Notes: generated by a model not told the origin, from the letters alone. Positions 8,335 through 19,267 are shown, counted from the stretch's first letter. The stretch: DNA of 64,000 nucleotides from Rhizobium sp. 16-488-2b (GCF_017741815.1 NZ_JAGHMF010000034.1:591494-655493); one strand, 5' to 3'. Program-made: numbers and translations.

Positions 8335-9186
8335 GCTCTTCCCCTTCCACGGCACCAGCACGGCTTCGAGGATGCGGATGGCGGCGCTGAAGGAGAAGGC
8401 GCAGGCGGCGATGATGCCGATGCCGACGAAGACGACATCTGTCGCCAGGAACTGCGACGCCGACATGATCATGTAGCCGATCCCACGGGTGGAGGCGATC
8501 AGCTCGGCTGCGACCAGCGTGCCCCAGCCGATGCCGAGCGCGATCCTGAGCCCCGTCAGGATCTCCGGCAACGCCGAGGGCAGAACGATGCTGATCAGGA
8601 TCTGCCACGGCCGGGCACCGAGCGACCGCGCGGCGTTGACGCGCTCGATCGGCAGCGAGCGGACACCGGCCTGGGCCGAAAGGCAGATGGGCGCGAACAT
8701 GGCGAGCACCAGCAGCGTCACCTTTGAGGTCTCGCCGATGCCGAGCCAGATGATCATCAGCGGCAGATAGGCAAGCGGCGGCAGCGGCCAGTAGAACTCG
8801 ATCGGCGTATCGAGCACGCCCTTGACCCAGCGGTTTAGCCCCATCAGCAGGCCGACCGGAATGCCGACGACGGAGGCGATGGCGGCGGCGGTGACGATGC
8901 GGAACAGGCTCGCGGAAACGTGCTCGTAGAGCGAGGCGCCGGCATAGCCGTCATTGTAGATCGCCCCCACTTGCGTCCACACTTCCTGCGGTGTCGGCAG
9001 GAAGAGATGCGGCACCAGCGCCAGCTTGGCCACGAGCCACCAGGCGGCCAGAAGCACCAGCGCGGTAGCGATGCTGATCAGCACGGTCGGCTTTTCGCCG
9101 GCACCGAAGCCATTTATCTTCACGAGTTTCGGCTGTTCCGCAGGCGAGCCGATGACGACGCGGCCGGTTTCTGTGAAATCGCTCAT
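8332..9186 (-). CDS. tauC: Taurine ABC transporter permease
   Basis: A 284-residue inner-membrane protein with about six spans and the binding-protein-dependent permease motif near AARSLGARPWQILISIVLPSALPEI. It belongs to the TauC/SsuC group for sulfonate uptake. Its ATG overlaps the tauB stop by four bases, and the gene order on this strand is tauA-tauB-tauC as in E. coli. The TauA partner is clearly taurine-like, which supports the specific call. No tauD dioxygenase or other taurine-degrading enzyme is nearby, so the sulfonate is degraded by genes elsewhere. Confidence 0.88.
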   Translation of the reverse strand: MSDFTETGRVVIGSPAEQPKLVKINGFGAGEKPTVLISIATALVLLAAWWLVAKLALVPHLFLPTPQEVWTQVGAIYNDGYAGASLYEHVSASLFRIVTAAAIASVVGIPVGLLMGLNRWVKGVLDTPIEFYWPLPPLAYLPLMIIWLGIGETSKVTLLVLAMFAPICLSAQAGVRSLPIERVNAARSLGARPWQILISIVLPSALPEILTGLRIALGIGWGTLVAAELIASTRGIGYMIMSASQFLATDVVFVGIGIIAACAFSFSAAIRILEAVLVPWKGKS

Positions 9187-9974
9187 TCGGCGGCACTCCT
9201 CAGTTCTTCCGATCCATGCAGGATGTCGCGGATCTCTTCACGCAGATTGGCGAATTCCGGCGATGTCTTCACCGCCCTGGCATCCCCCGTCTCGGCGAAG
9301 CGGCGGACGAAATCGAGGTCGAAGCGGGCGACGATGCGACCCGGGCGCGGTGACATCACCACGACCTGCGTGCCGAGAAACAGCGCCTCCTCAATCGAGT
9401 GGGTGATGAAGAAGATGCGGGTATGCGTCTCCTTCCAGATCGAGACGAGCAGTTCCTGCATCTGTTCGCGGGTGAGGCTGTCGAGCGCGCCGAAGGGCTC
9501 GTCCATCAGGAGCACGGCGGGCTCGGTGGCGAGCGCTCTGGCGATGCCGACGCGCTGACGCATGCCGCCGGAGAGCTCATAGGGGAAGGCCGCTGCGAAA
9601 TCCTTGAGGCCGACTAGGTGCAGCAATCGTTCGGCGCGTTCGCGGCGGGCGCCTTTCGGCACGCCGGCGAACTTCAGGCCGAGGGCGACATTGTCGATCA
9701 CCGTCTTCCAGGGCAGCAGCGTGTCCTTCTGGAACACGACGCCGCGATCGGCACCCGGCGAGGTGACGGGCCTCCCGTCCAGCGTGATCGCGCCTTCGGA
9801 AAGCGGCAGGAAGCCGGCGATGGCGTTGAGCAGGGTGGACTTGCCGCAGCCGGACGCGCCGAGCGCGACCACGAAGCTGTTTTCGGGAATGGCGAGCGAG
9901 ACGCGGTCGAGCGCATGGACCGTCCGGCCGTCTCGTGTCTGGAAATAGACGCTCGCGTGATCGACTTTGAGCAT
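9183..9974 (-). CDS. tauB: Taurine ABC transporter ATP-binding protein
   Basis: A 263-residue ATPase. Walker A GASGCGKST is at residues 39-47, with signature LSGGMRQRVGIARAL and Walker B VLLMDEPFGALD, and ITHSIEEALFL carries the switch His. The sequence fits the TauB/SsuB/NrtD group. The frame stays open 71 codons upstream, but that part reads through the tauA end in another frame, so the ATG opening MLKVDHASVYFQ was chosen. It couples to tauC by a four-base overlap and follows tauA after 65 bases. Confidence 0.88.
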   Translation of the reverse strand: MLKVDHASVYFQTRDGRTVHALDRVSLAIPENSFVVALGASGCGKSTLLNAIAGFLPLSEGAITLDGRPVTSPGADRGVVFQKDTLLPWKTVIDNVALGLKFAGVPKGARRERAERLLHLVGLKDFAAAFPYELSGGMRQRVGIARALATEPAVLLMDEPFGALDSLTREQMQELLVSIWKETHTRIFFITHSIEEALFLGTQVVVMSPRPGRIVARFDLDFVRRFAETGDARAVKTSPEFANLREEIRDILHGSEELRSAAE

Positions 9975-10039
9975 GTCAGGTCTCTTTGAAAATGAGGACG
10001 CCGGCGCGGTGTCGCGCCAGCGTTTCTGCCGGAAACGGC

Positions 10040-11053
10040 TTAGTTGCTCGGATTGGCCAGCGCGTCCGCGGTCACGAAGGCGGCGTAGCTCCGCAGCACT
10101 TCGCTGACCTTGCCCTGCTCCTTCAGGAAGGTGGCGGTGTCCTTGAGGATCTTGGCAGCACCAGCCTTTTCGCCGCCGCCGAGCCATGCGTCGGATGCCT
10201 GGACGTCGGGCGTCAGAAGCGTCAGGTTCTTCAGCGCCGCAGCCTGCTGTTCGGGCGTGCCGCCGAGCGCCTTGGCGAGCAGCTTTGCGTTCTCGCTATC
10301 GGCGTCCCAGGCCTTCTTGTCCTTGGCGAAGGAGGCGTAATAGGTGTTGATGACACCGGCAAAGCCCTTCAGGAATTCAGGGTTTTCATCGGCGAATTTC
10401 GAGGCTGCGACCCAGGCGGAGAAGGTCGGCGCGCCCTTGTCGGCGACGTCCTTGGAGGTGACCAGCACCTTGCCCTTCTTCTTCAGTTCCGTCAGCGCCG
10501 GATCCCAGACGAAGCCGCCATCGATGTCGCCGCGATTGTAGCTGGCGACGATCTCGGGCTGCGGGATCGCGAAGACCTGCACGTCCTTCTCGCTGAGGCC
10601 GAGCGACTTGATCAGCGCCAGGAGCTGGTAGTGGTCGGTGGAAACAGGCGCTGCGGCGAGCTTCTTGCCCTTCAGGTCCTTGAGCGAGTTGATGCCCGAA
10701 CCGTCGCGGACGACAAGAGCCTCATCAATCCCCGAGATCGAGGAGAGGTAGAAGGCCTTGACTGCGAGGCCGCGCGAGGTGGCGGCCGCGAAGGGGCTGG
10801 AGCCGACATAGCCGACCTGCACGTCGCCCGAGGCGATCGCCGCGAAGATTTCGGCGCCGGAATTGAACTTGCGGAAATCGATGTCATAGCCCGTCGCCTT
10901 GGCGAACTCGCCATTTGCGATGGCGACCGACGACGGCAGCGCGTCCGTCTGGTAGGCAACGACAACCTTCTTGTCGGCTGCCTGCGCGAGCAACGGCGCG
11001 GCCACGGCTGCTACGCCAAGTGTAAGTCCTGCGATAATGCCCTTGATATTCAT
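10040..11053 (-). CDS. tauA: Taurine ABC transporter substrate-binding protein
   Basis: A 337-residue periplasmic protein with a clear signal peptide (MNIKGIIAGLTLGVAAVAAPLLAQA, cleaved near residue 26). The mature part recalls E. coli TauA closely: VVAYQTDALPSSVAIANG, then FRKFNSGAEIFAAIASGDVQVGYVGSSPFA, STDHYQLLALIKSLG, RGDIDGGFVWDPAL and LKEQGKV. It should bind taurine or a related sulfonate. An in-frame ATG lies 27 codons upstream, but the signal peptide fixes the start. First gene of the tauABC operon. Confidence 0.9.
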   Translation of the reverse strand: MNIKGIIAGLTLGVAAVAAPLLAQAADKKVVVAYQTDALPSSVAIANGEFAKATGYDIDFRKFNSGAEIFAAIASGDVQVGYVGSSPFAAATSRGLAVKAFYLSSISGIDEALVVRDGSGINSLKDLKGKKLAAAPVSTDHYQLLALIKSLGLSEKDVQVFAIPQPEIVASYNRGDIDGGFVWDPALTELKKKGKVLVTSKDVADKGAPTFSAWVAASKFADENPEFLKGFAGVINTYYASFAKDKKAWDADSENAKLLAKALGGTPEQQAAALKNLTLLTPDVQASDAWLGGGEKAGAAKILKDTATFLKEQGKVSEVLRSYAAFVTADALANPSN

Positions 11054-11230
11054 GTTTCGCCCCCAAATGCCGCGCTTGTGCGTCGGCTCAACTTGTTTCG
11101 ACGGGAAAACACTACGGCGGGCCATGGGCGGCACACAGATAAAACTATCTATTTTATAGAGTATGGCGACAATATTGTTTTGCGTCTGATTTGCCGGGCA
11201 GATGATTGCGGCTTGTCGGTGGTTGCCGCG

Positions 11231-11815
11231 TCAGGCGGCATCCATGGTGATGAGGTAGCAGAGCGCCTTGCCATCCATCTCGAGCGAGATGCCGGCCGCG
11301 TCCTGCAGCAGCAACGTGTCACCTTCTGCGAGAGATGCCTGGCTATCGGCCCAGGTGAGATTGACCGCGCCGCGATGGCAGAACACCAGCAGCGTGCCGG
11401 CCGCGCCGCCGAACGTCACTTCGCCATCGACGGCGACGCGCTCGACCCGGTGCCACAGGCCACCGCGGCGCGTCATGACGTTGAGATCGGTGATCGGCCC
11501 GGATTTGAGCGTCGCGGACACCGCGACGTCCGCGGGAAAGGCGAGGGGTGCGCTCTCCTGCGTCAACAGCAATGGCGCGCGACCGTCGATCGCAAGCGAC
11601 ATGCCCTCGCCGTCAAGGATCGACAGGGTCCTGTCGATGCCGGGGAAGATCGAGAACGGTCCATCGGTTGCGACCGTCGCCATGCTGATCCGCCAATCGA
11701 ACTCGGACAGTGCGGCCCCCTCCGGCGAAACCGCAATCTCCACCGTCTCCCCGCCACCGTTCTTCCACGGCATGCGGCGATAGCTGCTGGCGGTCAGGGT
11801 TGTGGCGCGGGGCAT
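11231..11815 (-). CDS. hutD: HutD family protein
   Basis: A 194-residue cupin-like protein. The opening MPRATTLTASSYRRMPWKNGGGET and the later DGPFSIFPGIDRTLSILDGEGM are hallmarks of HutD (Ves-like). In other bacteria HutD accompanies hut enzymes and is thought to limit hut expression or sense urocanate; no enzymatic reaction is firmly assigned. The start was set at this ATG rather than one 14 codons upstream because GGAG lies at the right distance. It runs with hutU but is separated from it by an oppositely oriented small gene. Confidence 0.85.
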   Translation of the reverse strand: MPRATTLTASSYRRMPWKNGGGETVEIAVSPEGAALSEFDWRISMATVATDGPFSIFPGIDRTLSILDGEGMSLAIDGRAPLLLTQESAPLAFPADVAVSATLKSGPITDLNVMTRRGGLWHRVERVAVDGEVTFGGAAGTLLVFCHRGAVNLTWADSQASLAEGDTLLLQDAAGISLEMDGKALCYLITMDAA

Positions 11816-11878
11816 GGAATCTCCGGAGGTTGCAAATGGGAGGGGAGTGGAAGACACTCAGGGGATTGGAGGCGAGTG

Positions 11879-12088
11879 ATGGACATCGTCAACATGGCAA
11901 AGGATGCCCCGATCAATCAACCGGAAACGGCGCCCAAGAAGCGCCGCATTGGTTTCATGGAAGGCATGATCACCGTTCCCGACGACTTCGACACGATGAT
12001 GGCCGAGGAAATCGAAGACATGTTCTATGGCGGCGACCTCTTTCCTCCTGAAGACCCAATCAAGCCGATCGTAACAGACAAGGAATGA
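11879..12088 (+). CDS. Orphan antitoxin-like small protein
   Basis: A 69-residue acidic protein whose core, KKRRIGFMEGMITVPDDFDTM followed by AEEIEDMF, matches small proteins often annotated as type II antitoxins in Rhizobiales. It ends acidic and has no membrane segment. GGAGG precedes the ATG by about eight bases. No toxin candidate is visible on either side: the 107 bases downstream hold nothing and the flanks are hutD and hutU on the other strand. It thus sits antiparallel inside the hut cluster. Whether it acts as an antitoxin is unproven. Confidence 0.6.
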   Translation: MDIVNMAKDAPINQPETAPKKRRIGFMEGMITVPDDFDTMMAEEIEDMFYGGDLFPPEDPIKPIVTDKE

Positions 12089-12195
12089 GCGGGGACGTTC
12101 GAGCGGACGCTGATTGCGACCTCTCGTAACAGTCGACCAGACCATCCTTCAGTATCCGGGCCTCATACCGTTCTGAGGCCCGGTGTCTCGCTCTA

Positions 12196-13884
<1,689 letters not shown>

Positions 13885-13926
13885 TGCGTTCCCCTTATCC
13901 GGGTTGGATGGCTTGTTGTTTCAGGC

Positions 13927-14727
13927 TTATTTCTTGAGGTTCGGCGCAATCGCGGCGATGCGATCGAGAATGTCTTTGAGATGGACGCGCAGGCGGTCGG
14001 CCTTGGCGGTGTCGTAGGCAAAGGGCGGCTTTTCGGTCTGAAGATGCGTGGATTGCGCGAGCTCCATCTGGATCGCATGCACACCGGTTTCCGGCCGCCC
14101 GTAGTGCCGCGTCGTCCAGCCGCCCTTGAAGCGGCCATTGAGGATGCTGTCGTAACCGGTGGCCGAAGCGGTCGCGGAGACGACTGCCTGCTCGATGGCG
14201 CGGTCGCAGGTCTTGCCCAGATCGGTGCCGATATTGAAATCCGGCAGCTTGCCTTCGAAGAGGAACGGGATGTGCGAGCGGATCGAGTGGCAGTCGTAGA
14301 GGATCGCGACGCCGTGGATCGCTTTCACCCGCTCGATCTCGGCGGCAAGCGCCGCGTGATACGGCGCGTGGAAATCGCGCAGGCGTTCAGTGATATCGGC
14401 GTCATCAGGTGCCTCGCCGTCCTTCCAGATCGACAGGCCGTCGAAATCCGTTTCAGGCACCAGGCCGGTGGTGTTCTGGCCGGGATAGAGGCTGGTGCCG
14501 GATGGATCGCGATTGGCGTCGATGACGTAGCGGTGGAAGGTGGCGCGCACGGTTGTGACGCCATGGATGAGGCCGTCATAGAGATCGTGGATGTGCCAGT
14601 CGGTGTCGGCGAGCAGCTTGCCGTTGTCGTTCAGGCGGTCCCAGATGGCTGGCGGCACGTCCGTGCCGGTGTGCGGGAAGCCGAGGATGATGGGGGATGT
14701 GCCCTGGTGGGTTTCGTGGGTGGTCAT
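13927..14727 (-). CDS. hutG: N-formylglutamate deformylase
   Basis: A 266-residue hydrolase of the N-formylglutamate amidohydrolase family. GFPHTGTDVPPAIWDRL near the start, DTDWHIHDLYDG, DANRDPSG and YDCHSIRSHIPFLFEG carry the probable metal-binding His/Asp/Glu residues. It cleaves N-formylglutamate to glutamate and formate, the last step of the five-enzyme pathway. The presence of HutF nearby fits this route rather than the four-step formiminoglutamase route. It is separated from hutH by about 200 bases containing a RIME-like repeat. Confidence 0.93.
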   Translation of the reverse strand: MTTHETHQGTSPIILGFPHTGTDVPPAIWDRLNDNGKLLADTDWHIHDLYDGLIHGVTTVRATFHRYVIDANRDPSGTSLYPGQNTTGLVPETDFDGLSIWKDGEAPDDADITERLRDFHAPYHAALAAEIERVKAIHGVAILYDCHSIRSHIPFLFEGKLPDFNIGTDLGKTCDRAIEQAVVSATASATGYDSILNGRFKGGWTTRHYGRPETGVHAIQMELAQSTHLQTEKPPFAYDTAKADRLRVHLKDILDRIAAIAPNLKK

Positions 14728-14760
14728 TGGTTGAATGCTCCACGGGTTGCGGGGGTGTTA

Positions 14761-14909
14761 CCCCCCTCTGTCCTGCCGGACATCTCCCCCACAAAGGGGG
14801 AGATCGACTCGTTGTTATCGCCTTGCAGAACGGTTGACTTTGGAGCGAGCGGGAGCGCCCAGCCAATCTCCCCACCTGTGGGGGAGATGCCCGGCAGGGC
14901 AGAGGGGGG
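14761..14909. repeat. RIME-like palindromic repeat between hutG and hutH
   Basis: About 150 bases flanked by imperfect inverted arms. The left arm begins CCCCCCTCTGTCCTGCCGGA and the right arm ends with its near-complement, CCGGCAGGGCAGAGGGGGG. Inside are two smaller hairpin-forming blocks built on ATCTCCCC/GGGGAGAT. The arrangement and core words fit the rhizobial intergenic mosaic elements scattered through Rhizobiaceae genomes. It is non-coding, sits inside the hut operon, and could fold in the mRNA and affect processing or downstream expression. Confidence 0.75.
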
Positions 14910-14932
14910 CGCCACGAGTGCCGACATCACCA

Positions 14933-16468
14933 TCACCCCTCCAACCCAGGCAGAATCCCCGAAGACACCGCTGCATTCAGCCCACCCGAGGCCACCAGAT
15001 CGCTCGCCGCCTGCAGATCACCGGCCATGTAGCGGTCGACCTCCAGCGTCGGCACGACCGTGCGGATCGCGGCGATGGCGCTCGAAAGCTCCGGGCTGGT
15101 GGCGAGCGGCGCGCGGAATTCGACGCCCTGGGCTGCCGTCAACGCTTCGATGCCGATGATCGAGAACAGGTTGTCGGTCATGGCAAGCAGGCGGCGGGCG
15201 CCGTGGCAGGCCATGGAGACGTGGTCTTCCTGGTTGGCCGAGGTCGGCGTCGAGTCGACCGAGGCCGGGTGCGACATCTGCTTGTTTTCCGACATCAGCG
15301 CCGCGGAAGTCACTTCCGCGATCATCAGGCCGGAGTTGAGGCCGGGCTTCTTGGCGAGAAAGGCAGGCAGGCCGTAGGAGAGGGCGGGATCGACGAGGAG
15401 CGCGATGCGCCGCTGCGAAATGGCGCCGATCTCGCAGACGGCGATGGCGATCTGGTCGGCGGCGAAGGCGACCGGTTCGGCGTGGAAATTGCCGCCGGAG
15501 ACAACGGAATTGTCAGACAGCACCAGCGGGTTGTCGGTGACCGCGTTGGCCTCGATCTCCAGCGTGCGGGCGACCGAACGCAACAGGTCCAGGCAGGCGC
15601 CGTCGACCTGCGGCTGGCAGCGGATGCAGTAGGGATCCTGGACGCGCTCGTCGCCCTCGATATGGCTCTGGCGGATAACGGAGTTGTCGAGAAGTGCGCG
15701 GAGCGCAGCGGCCGTGTCGATCTGGCCCTTGTGGCCGCGCAGCGTGTGAATGTCGGGATGGAACGGCGCCGAGGACCCCATGGCAGCATCGGTCGACATC
15801 GCGCCGGTGATGAGCGCTGCCTGGGCGGCGCGATGAGCGCGGAAGAGGCCGGCGAGCGCCAGAGCGGTCGAGGTCTGCGTGCCGTTGATCAGCGCCAGGC
15901 CTTCCTTGGCTGCCAGCACGACAGGGGCCAGCCCGGCCTTGTCGAGCGCCGCAGCGCCGGTCAGGCGCTCGCCTTTGTAAAAGGCTTCGGCTTCGCCCAT
16001 CATCACGGCCGCCATATGCGCCAGCGGCGCGAGGTCGCCGGAGGCGCCGACGGAGCCCTTTTCCGGAATGACGGGAATGACGCCCTTTTCCAGCATGCCC
16101 TCGATCAGCCGCACCAGTTCCAGACGCACGCCGGATGCGCCGCGGCCGAGCGAGACGAGTTTTAGGGCCATGATCAGGCGGACGATGTTTTCGGGCAGCG
16201 GCGCGCCGACGCCGCAGCAATGCGACAGGATGAGATTGCGCTGCAGGGTCGCGACGTCAGCGCTGTCGATCTTGATCGAGGCGAGCTTTCCGAAGCCGGT
16301 GTTGATGCCATAGACGGGCGCATTGCCGGCGGCGATCTCGGCGATACGGGCGGCCGCCTTGTTGATGCCGGCGTCGAAGGAGCGGTCGAGCACGGCAGGC
16401 TCGCCGGCCCAGTAGATCGTTTCTAGATGTTTGAGCGATACGGAGCCGGGATGAAGAGTGATGGTCAA
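14933..16468 (-). CDS. hutH: Histidine ammonia-lyase
   Basis: A 511-residue enzyme, the usual length, that removes ammonia from L-histidine to give urocanate. The Ala-Ser-Gly triad that cyclises to the MIO electrophile is present in GSVGASGDLAPLAH (residues 142-144), with the conserved VYGINTGFG region near residue 52. The start is a TTG that overlaps the hutI stop (TTGA), which gives exactly the family N-terminus MTITLHPG. A longer frame of 62 codons upstream is a shadow of hutI. Co-transcribed with hutI and probably with hutG/hutU beyond the repeat. Confidence 0.96.
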   Translation of the reverse strand: MTITLHPGSVSLKHLETIYWAGEPAVLDRSFDAGINKAAARIAEIAAGNAPVYGINTGFGKLASIKIDSADVATLQRNLILSHCCGVGAPLPENIVRLIMALKLVSLGRGASGVRLELVRLIEGMLEKGVIPVIPEKGSVGASGDLAPLAHMAAVMMGEAEAFYKGERLTGAAALDKAGLAPVVLAAKEGLALINGTQTSTALALAGLFRAHRAAQAALITGAMSTDAAMGSSAPFHPDIHTLRGHKGQIDTAAALRALLDNSVIRQSHIEGDERVQDPYCIRCQPQVDGACLDLLRSVARTLEIEANAVTDNPLVLSDNSVVSGGNFHAEPVAFAADQIAIAVCEIGAISQRRIALLVDPALSYGLPAFLAKKPGLNSGLMIAEVTSAALMSENKQMSHPASVDSTPTSANQEDHVSMACHGARRLLAMTDNLFSIIGIEALTAAQGVEFRAPLATSPELSSAIAAIRTVVPTLEVDRYMAGDLQAASDLVASGGLNAAVSSGILPGLEG

Positions 16469-17727
16469 CGGTCGATCCTTTCGCCCTTGAAGACGTGTGC
16501 GTGAAGCGGGTTGAAGCCGATGCGGTAGACGAGTTCGGCGAGGCTCTCGACATCCCAGATAGCGAAATCGGCGGACTTGCCGGCTTCGAGCGTGCCGGTT
16601 TCGTCGATGAGCCCAAGGGCGCGCGCACCTTCCCGGGTAGCGCCGGCGATGCATTCCTCGACGGTGAGGCCGAACAGGGTGGCCGACATGTTCATGGTCA
16701 GGAGCAGCGAGGTCAGCGGCGAGGTGCCGGGGTTGCAGTCGGTGGCGATGGCGATGTGGGCGCCGGCCTCGCGCAGCGCCTTGACCGGCGGCTTCTGCTT
16801 TTCGTTGATGGCGTAGAAGGCGCCGGGCAGGAGCACCGCGACGGTTCCGGCCGCGGCCATGACGACGGCGTCATCGGCGGTGAGATATTCGAGATGATCG
16901 GCCGACAGCGCCAGATAGGAGGCGGCGAGGCGGGCGCCGCCGAGGTTGGAGAGCTGCTCGGCATGGAGCTTGACGGGAAGACCGAGCTGCTGGGCGCGAT
17001 CGAAGACGCGGCGCATCTCTTCGACGGAAAACGCAATGCCTTCGCAGAAGCCGTCAACAGCATCGACCAGACCTTCGGCATGCGCCTGCTCAAGGCCGGG
17101 CAGCACGACATCGGTGATGTAGTCGCCATTGCGGCCTTTGTACTCGACCGGCGTGGCATGGGCGCCGAGGTAGGAGGTGACGACGCGGACCGGGCGAATA
17201 TTGCCCAGCGTACGGGCGGCGCGCAGCATCTTCAGCTCGGCTTCGATGTTGAGCCCATAGCCGGACTTGATCTCGATCGTCGTCATCCCCTCCGACAGCA
17301 GCGTGTCGAGACGCGGAAGCGAGGCGGCGACGAGGCCGTCGACAGAGAGTGCGTTGGTGGCCTTGACCGAGGAGACGATGCCGCCGCCGGCGCGGGCGAC
17401 TTCCTCATAGGTAGCGCCTTCCAGGCGCATCTCGAACTCGCGGGCGCGGTTGCCGCCATAGACGATGTGGGTGTGGCAATCGACGAGGCCGGGTGTCACC
17501 CAGCGGCCTTCGAGATCGGTGATCTCGGCGCGCTCGATCGCCAGAACCGGCAATTCGCTTTCCGGGCCGACATAGGTGATGCGGCCGGATTCGACGACAA
17601 CGGCACCCTTTTCGATGACGCCGAGTCCATCCTTGCTTGGGTCGAGTGTTGCCAGGCGGGCGTTGCGCCACAGGTGCGGGCGAACCTCTCCCTGGGCTTG
17701 CTCGTCTGAAAAATTGTTCCCGTTCAT
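16465..17727 (-). CDS. hutI: Imidazolonepropionase
   Basis: A 420-residue amidohydrolase that opens imidazolone propionate to N-formimidoyl-L-glutamate, the third pathway step. WVTPGLVDCHTHIVYGGNRAREFEMR supplies the metal-binding HxH, KLHAEQLSNLGGARLAA and the ATDCNPGTSP motif complete the metallo-hydrolase site, and the protein has normal length. It is the first gene of the leftward hut operon, divergent from hutF over 122 bases that hold the HutC operator. hutH follows with a four-base overlap. Confidence 0.96.
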   Translation of the reverse strand: MNGNNFSDEQAQGEVRPHLWRNARLATLDPSKDGLGVIEKGAVVVESGRITYVGPESELPVLAIERAEITDLEGRWVTPGLVDCHTHIVYGGNRAREFEMRLEGATYEEVARAGGGIVSSVKATNALSVDGLVAASLPRLDTLLSEGMTTIEIKSGYGLNIEAELKMLRAARTLGNIRPVRVVTSYLGAHATPVEYKGRNGDYITDVVLPGLEQAHAEGLVDAVDGFCEGIAFSVEEMRRVFDRAQQLGLPVKLHAEQLSNLGGARLAASYLALSADHLEYLTADDAVVMAAAGTVAVLLPGAFYAINEKQKPPVKALREAGAHIAIATDCNPGTSPLTSLLLTMNMSATLFGLTVEECIAGATREGARALGLIDETGTLEAGKSADFAIWDVESLAELVYRIGFNPLHAHVFKGERIDR

Positions 17728-17756
17728 CAGCTTTGCGCCTTTCCTTATGCCTTAAC

Positions 17757-17768
17757 ATGTATATACAT
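17757..17768. promoter_or_regulatory. HutC operator in the hutI-hutF divergent promoter region
   Basis: ATGTATATACAT is a perfect 12-base palindrome lying between the divergently transcribed hutI and hutF genes. It matches the GTATATAC core reported for HutC repressors, which release DNA when urocanate accumulates. Since hutC is the second gene after hutF, the locus looks autoregulated. The site lies 30 bases from the hutI start codon and about 80 from hutF. Confidence 0.8.
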
Positions 17769-17849
17769 AATAAACAGGTGACAAGGGAAAATTTGGGCGT
17801 ATCTCTGGAAAAGAAAGAGACGCTTCCGCCAGAAGGAGAGAAATCGATC

Positions 17850-19211
17850 ATGGCACAAACCGTTGCGACGACACTCCATGCACGCGCAGCACTTCTCCCG
17901 GAAGGCTGGCGGGAGAATGTCCGGCTGACGCTCGCGGGCGGACGCATATCGCGCATCGAGACAGCGGTTCAGCCAGAGCCTGCCGACGAACGCCATCATA
18001 CGCTCGTTCCGGCCATGGGGAACCTTCACAGCCATGCTTTCCAGCGCGCCATGGCGGGTCTTGCCGAGGTAAGGGGCCCCGCCAACGACAGCTTCTGGAG
18101 CTGGCGCACCGTCATGTATAAATTCGCGCTGTCGATGACGCCTGAACATGTCGAGGCGGTGGCCGCGCAGCTCTACATGGAGATGCTGGAGGCCGGTTTC
18201 TCCCGTGTCGGCGAGTTCCACTATCTGCATCATGACAAGGATGGGCGGCCTTATGCCAATATCGCGGAGCTGGCCGAGCGGATTGGCGCGGCGAGTGCCA
18301 CTGCTGGCATCGGGCTGACCTTGCTGCCGGTCTTCTACGCGCACTCCGGCTTCGGCGGCGCCGAGCCGATCGACGGCCAGCGCCGGTTCATCAATTCGCT
18401 CGACAGCTTCGCGGCGCTGATGGACGGCTGCCGGACGATGACGTCGCGGCTTGCCGGCGCCGAACTCGGGCTTGCGCCACACAGCCTGCGGGCAGCGACG
18501 CCGGAAGAGCTCATCAAGGTGGTGCCGATGGCGGGCGAAGGACCTGTTCATATCCATGTTGCCGAGCAGGTGAAGGAGGTCGAGGATTGCATCGCCTGGT
18601 CCGGCGCCCGGCCGGTCGAATGGCTGCTCGACAATGCCGATGTCGATGGCCGCTGGTGCCTGATTCATGCCACCCACATGACCGAGAAGGAGACCCGCGA
18701 GATGGCGCGGCGCGGCGCGATTGCCGGTCTCTGCCCGATTACCGAGGCCAATCTCGGCGACGGCACCTTCCCGGCGCCGTTGTTTCTCGAAGAGGGTGGG
18801 CGTTATGGCGTCGGCTCCGATTCCAACGTGCTGATCTCGCTACACGGTGAATTGCGACAGCTCGAATATTCGCAGCGTCTGGCGCTGAGGGCTCGCAACG
18901 TCATCGCCGCATCCGGCGGCTCGACGGCGCGCAGCCTCTTCGACCATGCGATCACCGGCGGCGGTGCGGCGCTGAAGGCGCCGGGCGGGCTGGCGGTCGG
19001 GCATCACGCCGATATCGTCGCGCTCGATACATTAGCCGTTCCCTATCTCGCCGCTGATCAGCTGCTCGACCACTGGATGTTTGCCGGCGGCGTTGCGGTC
19101 GACAGCGTCTGGGCGTTGGGCGAGAAGAGGGTCGAGGGTGGCCGGCATATCGGCCGCGAGGCGATCAACCGGCGCTTCCTCAAGGCCATGAGCGAGTTGC
19201 TGGCGGCCTGA
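17850..19211 (+). CDS. hutF: Formimidoylglutamate deiminase
   Basis: A 453-residue amidohydrolase converting N-formimidoyl-glutamate to N-formylglutamate and ammonia, feeding HutG. The metal-binding HxH is at residues 60-62 (GNLHSHAFQRAMAG); VHIHVAEQVKEV, LIHATHMT and VGSDSNVLISL supply the remaining ligands, as in HutF/AtzA-like deaminases. The ATG at this position has AAGGAGAG about ten bases before it; a longer frame overlaps hutI and is rejected. It overlaps the downstream frame by one base and starts the rightward hut transcript. Confidence 0.95.
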   Translation: MAQTVATTLHARAALLPEGWRENVRLTLAGGRISRIETAVQPEPADERHHTLVPAMGNLHSHAFQRAMAGLAEVRGPANDSFWSWRTVMYKFALSMTPEHVEAVAAQLYMEMLEAGFSRVGEFHYLHHDKDGRPYANIAELAERIGAASATAGIGLTLLPVFYAHSGFGGAEPIDGQRRFINSLDSFAALMDGCRTMTSRLAGAELGLAPHSLRAATPEELIKVVPMAGEGPVHIHVAEQVKEVEDCIAWSGARPVEWLLDNADVDGRWCLIHATHMTEKETREMARRGAIAGLCPITEANLGDGTFPAPLFLEEGGRYGVGSDSNVLISLHGELRQLEYSQRLALRARNVIAASGGSTARSLFDHAITGGGAALKAPGGLAVGHHADIVALDTLAVPYLAADQLLDHWMFAGGVAVDSVWALGEKRVEGGRHIGREAINRRFLKAMSELLAA

Positions 19212-19267
19212 TGGCCTTTCCAGACTCAGGCAATGCCGGTAGACCGAGAGAAAAGCGGAGCGTGACG

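Noticed and set aside
9986..11878. Long plus-strand frame opposite tauA and hutD
   Set aside because: Only its last 69 codons (from 11879) look like a real protein; the rest is the complement of tauA and hutD.
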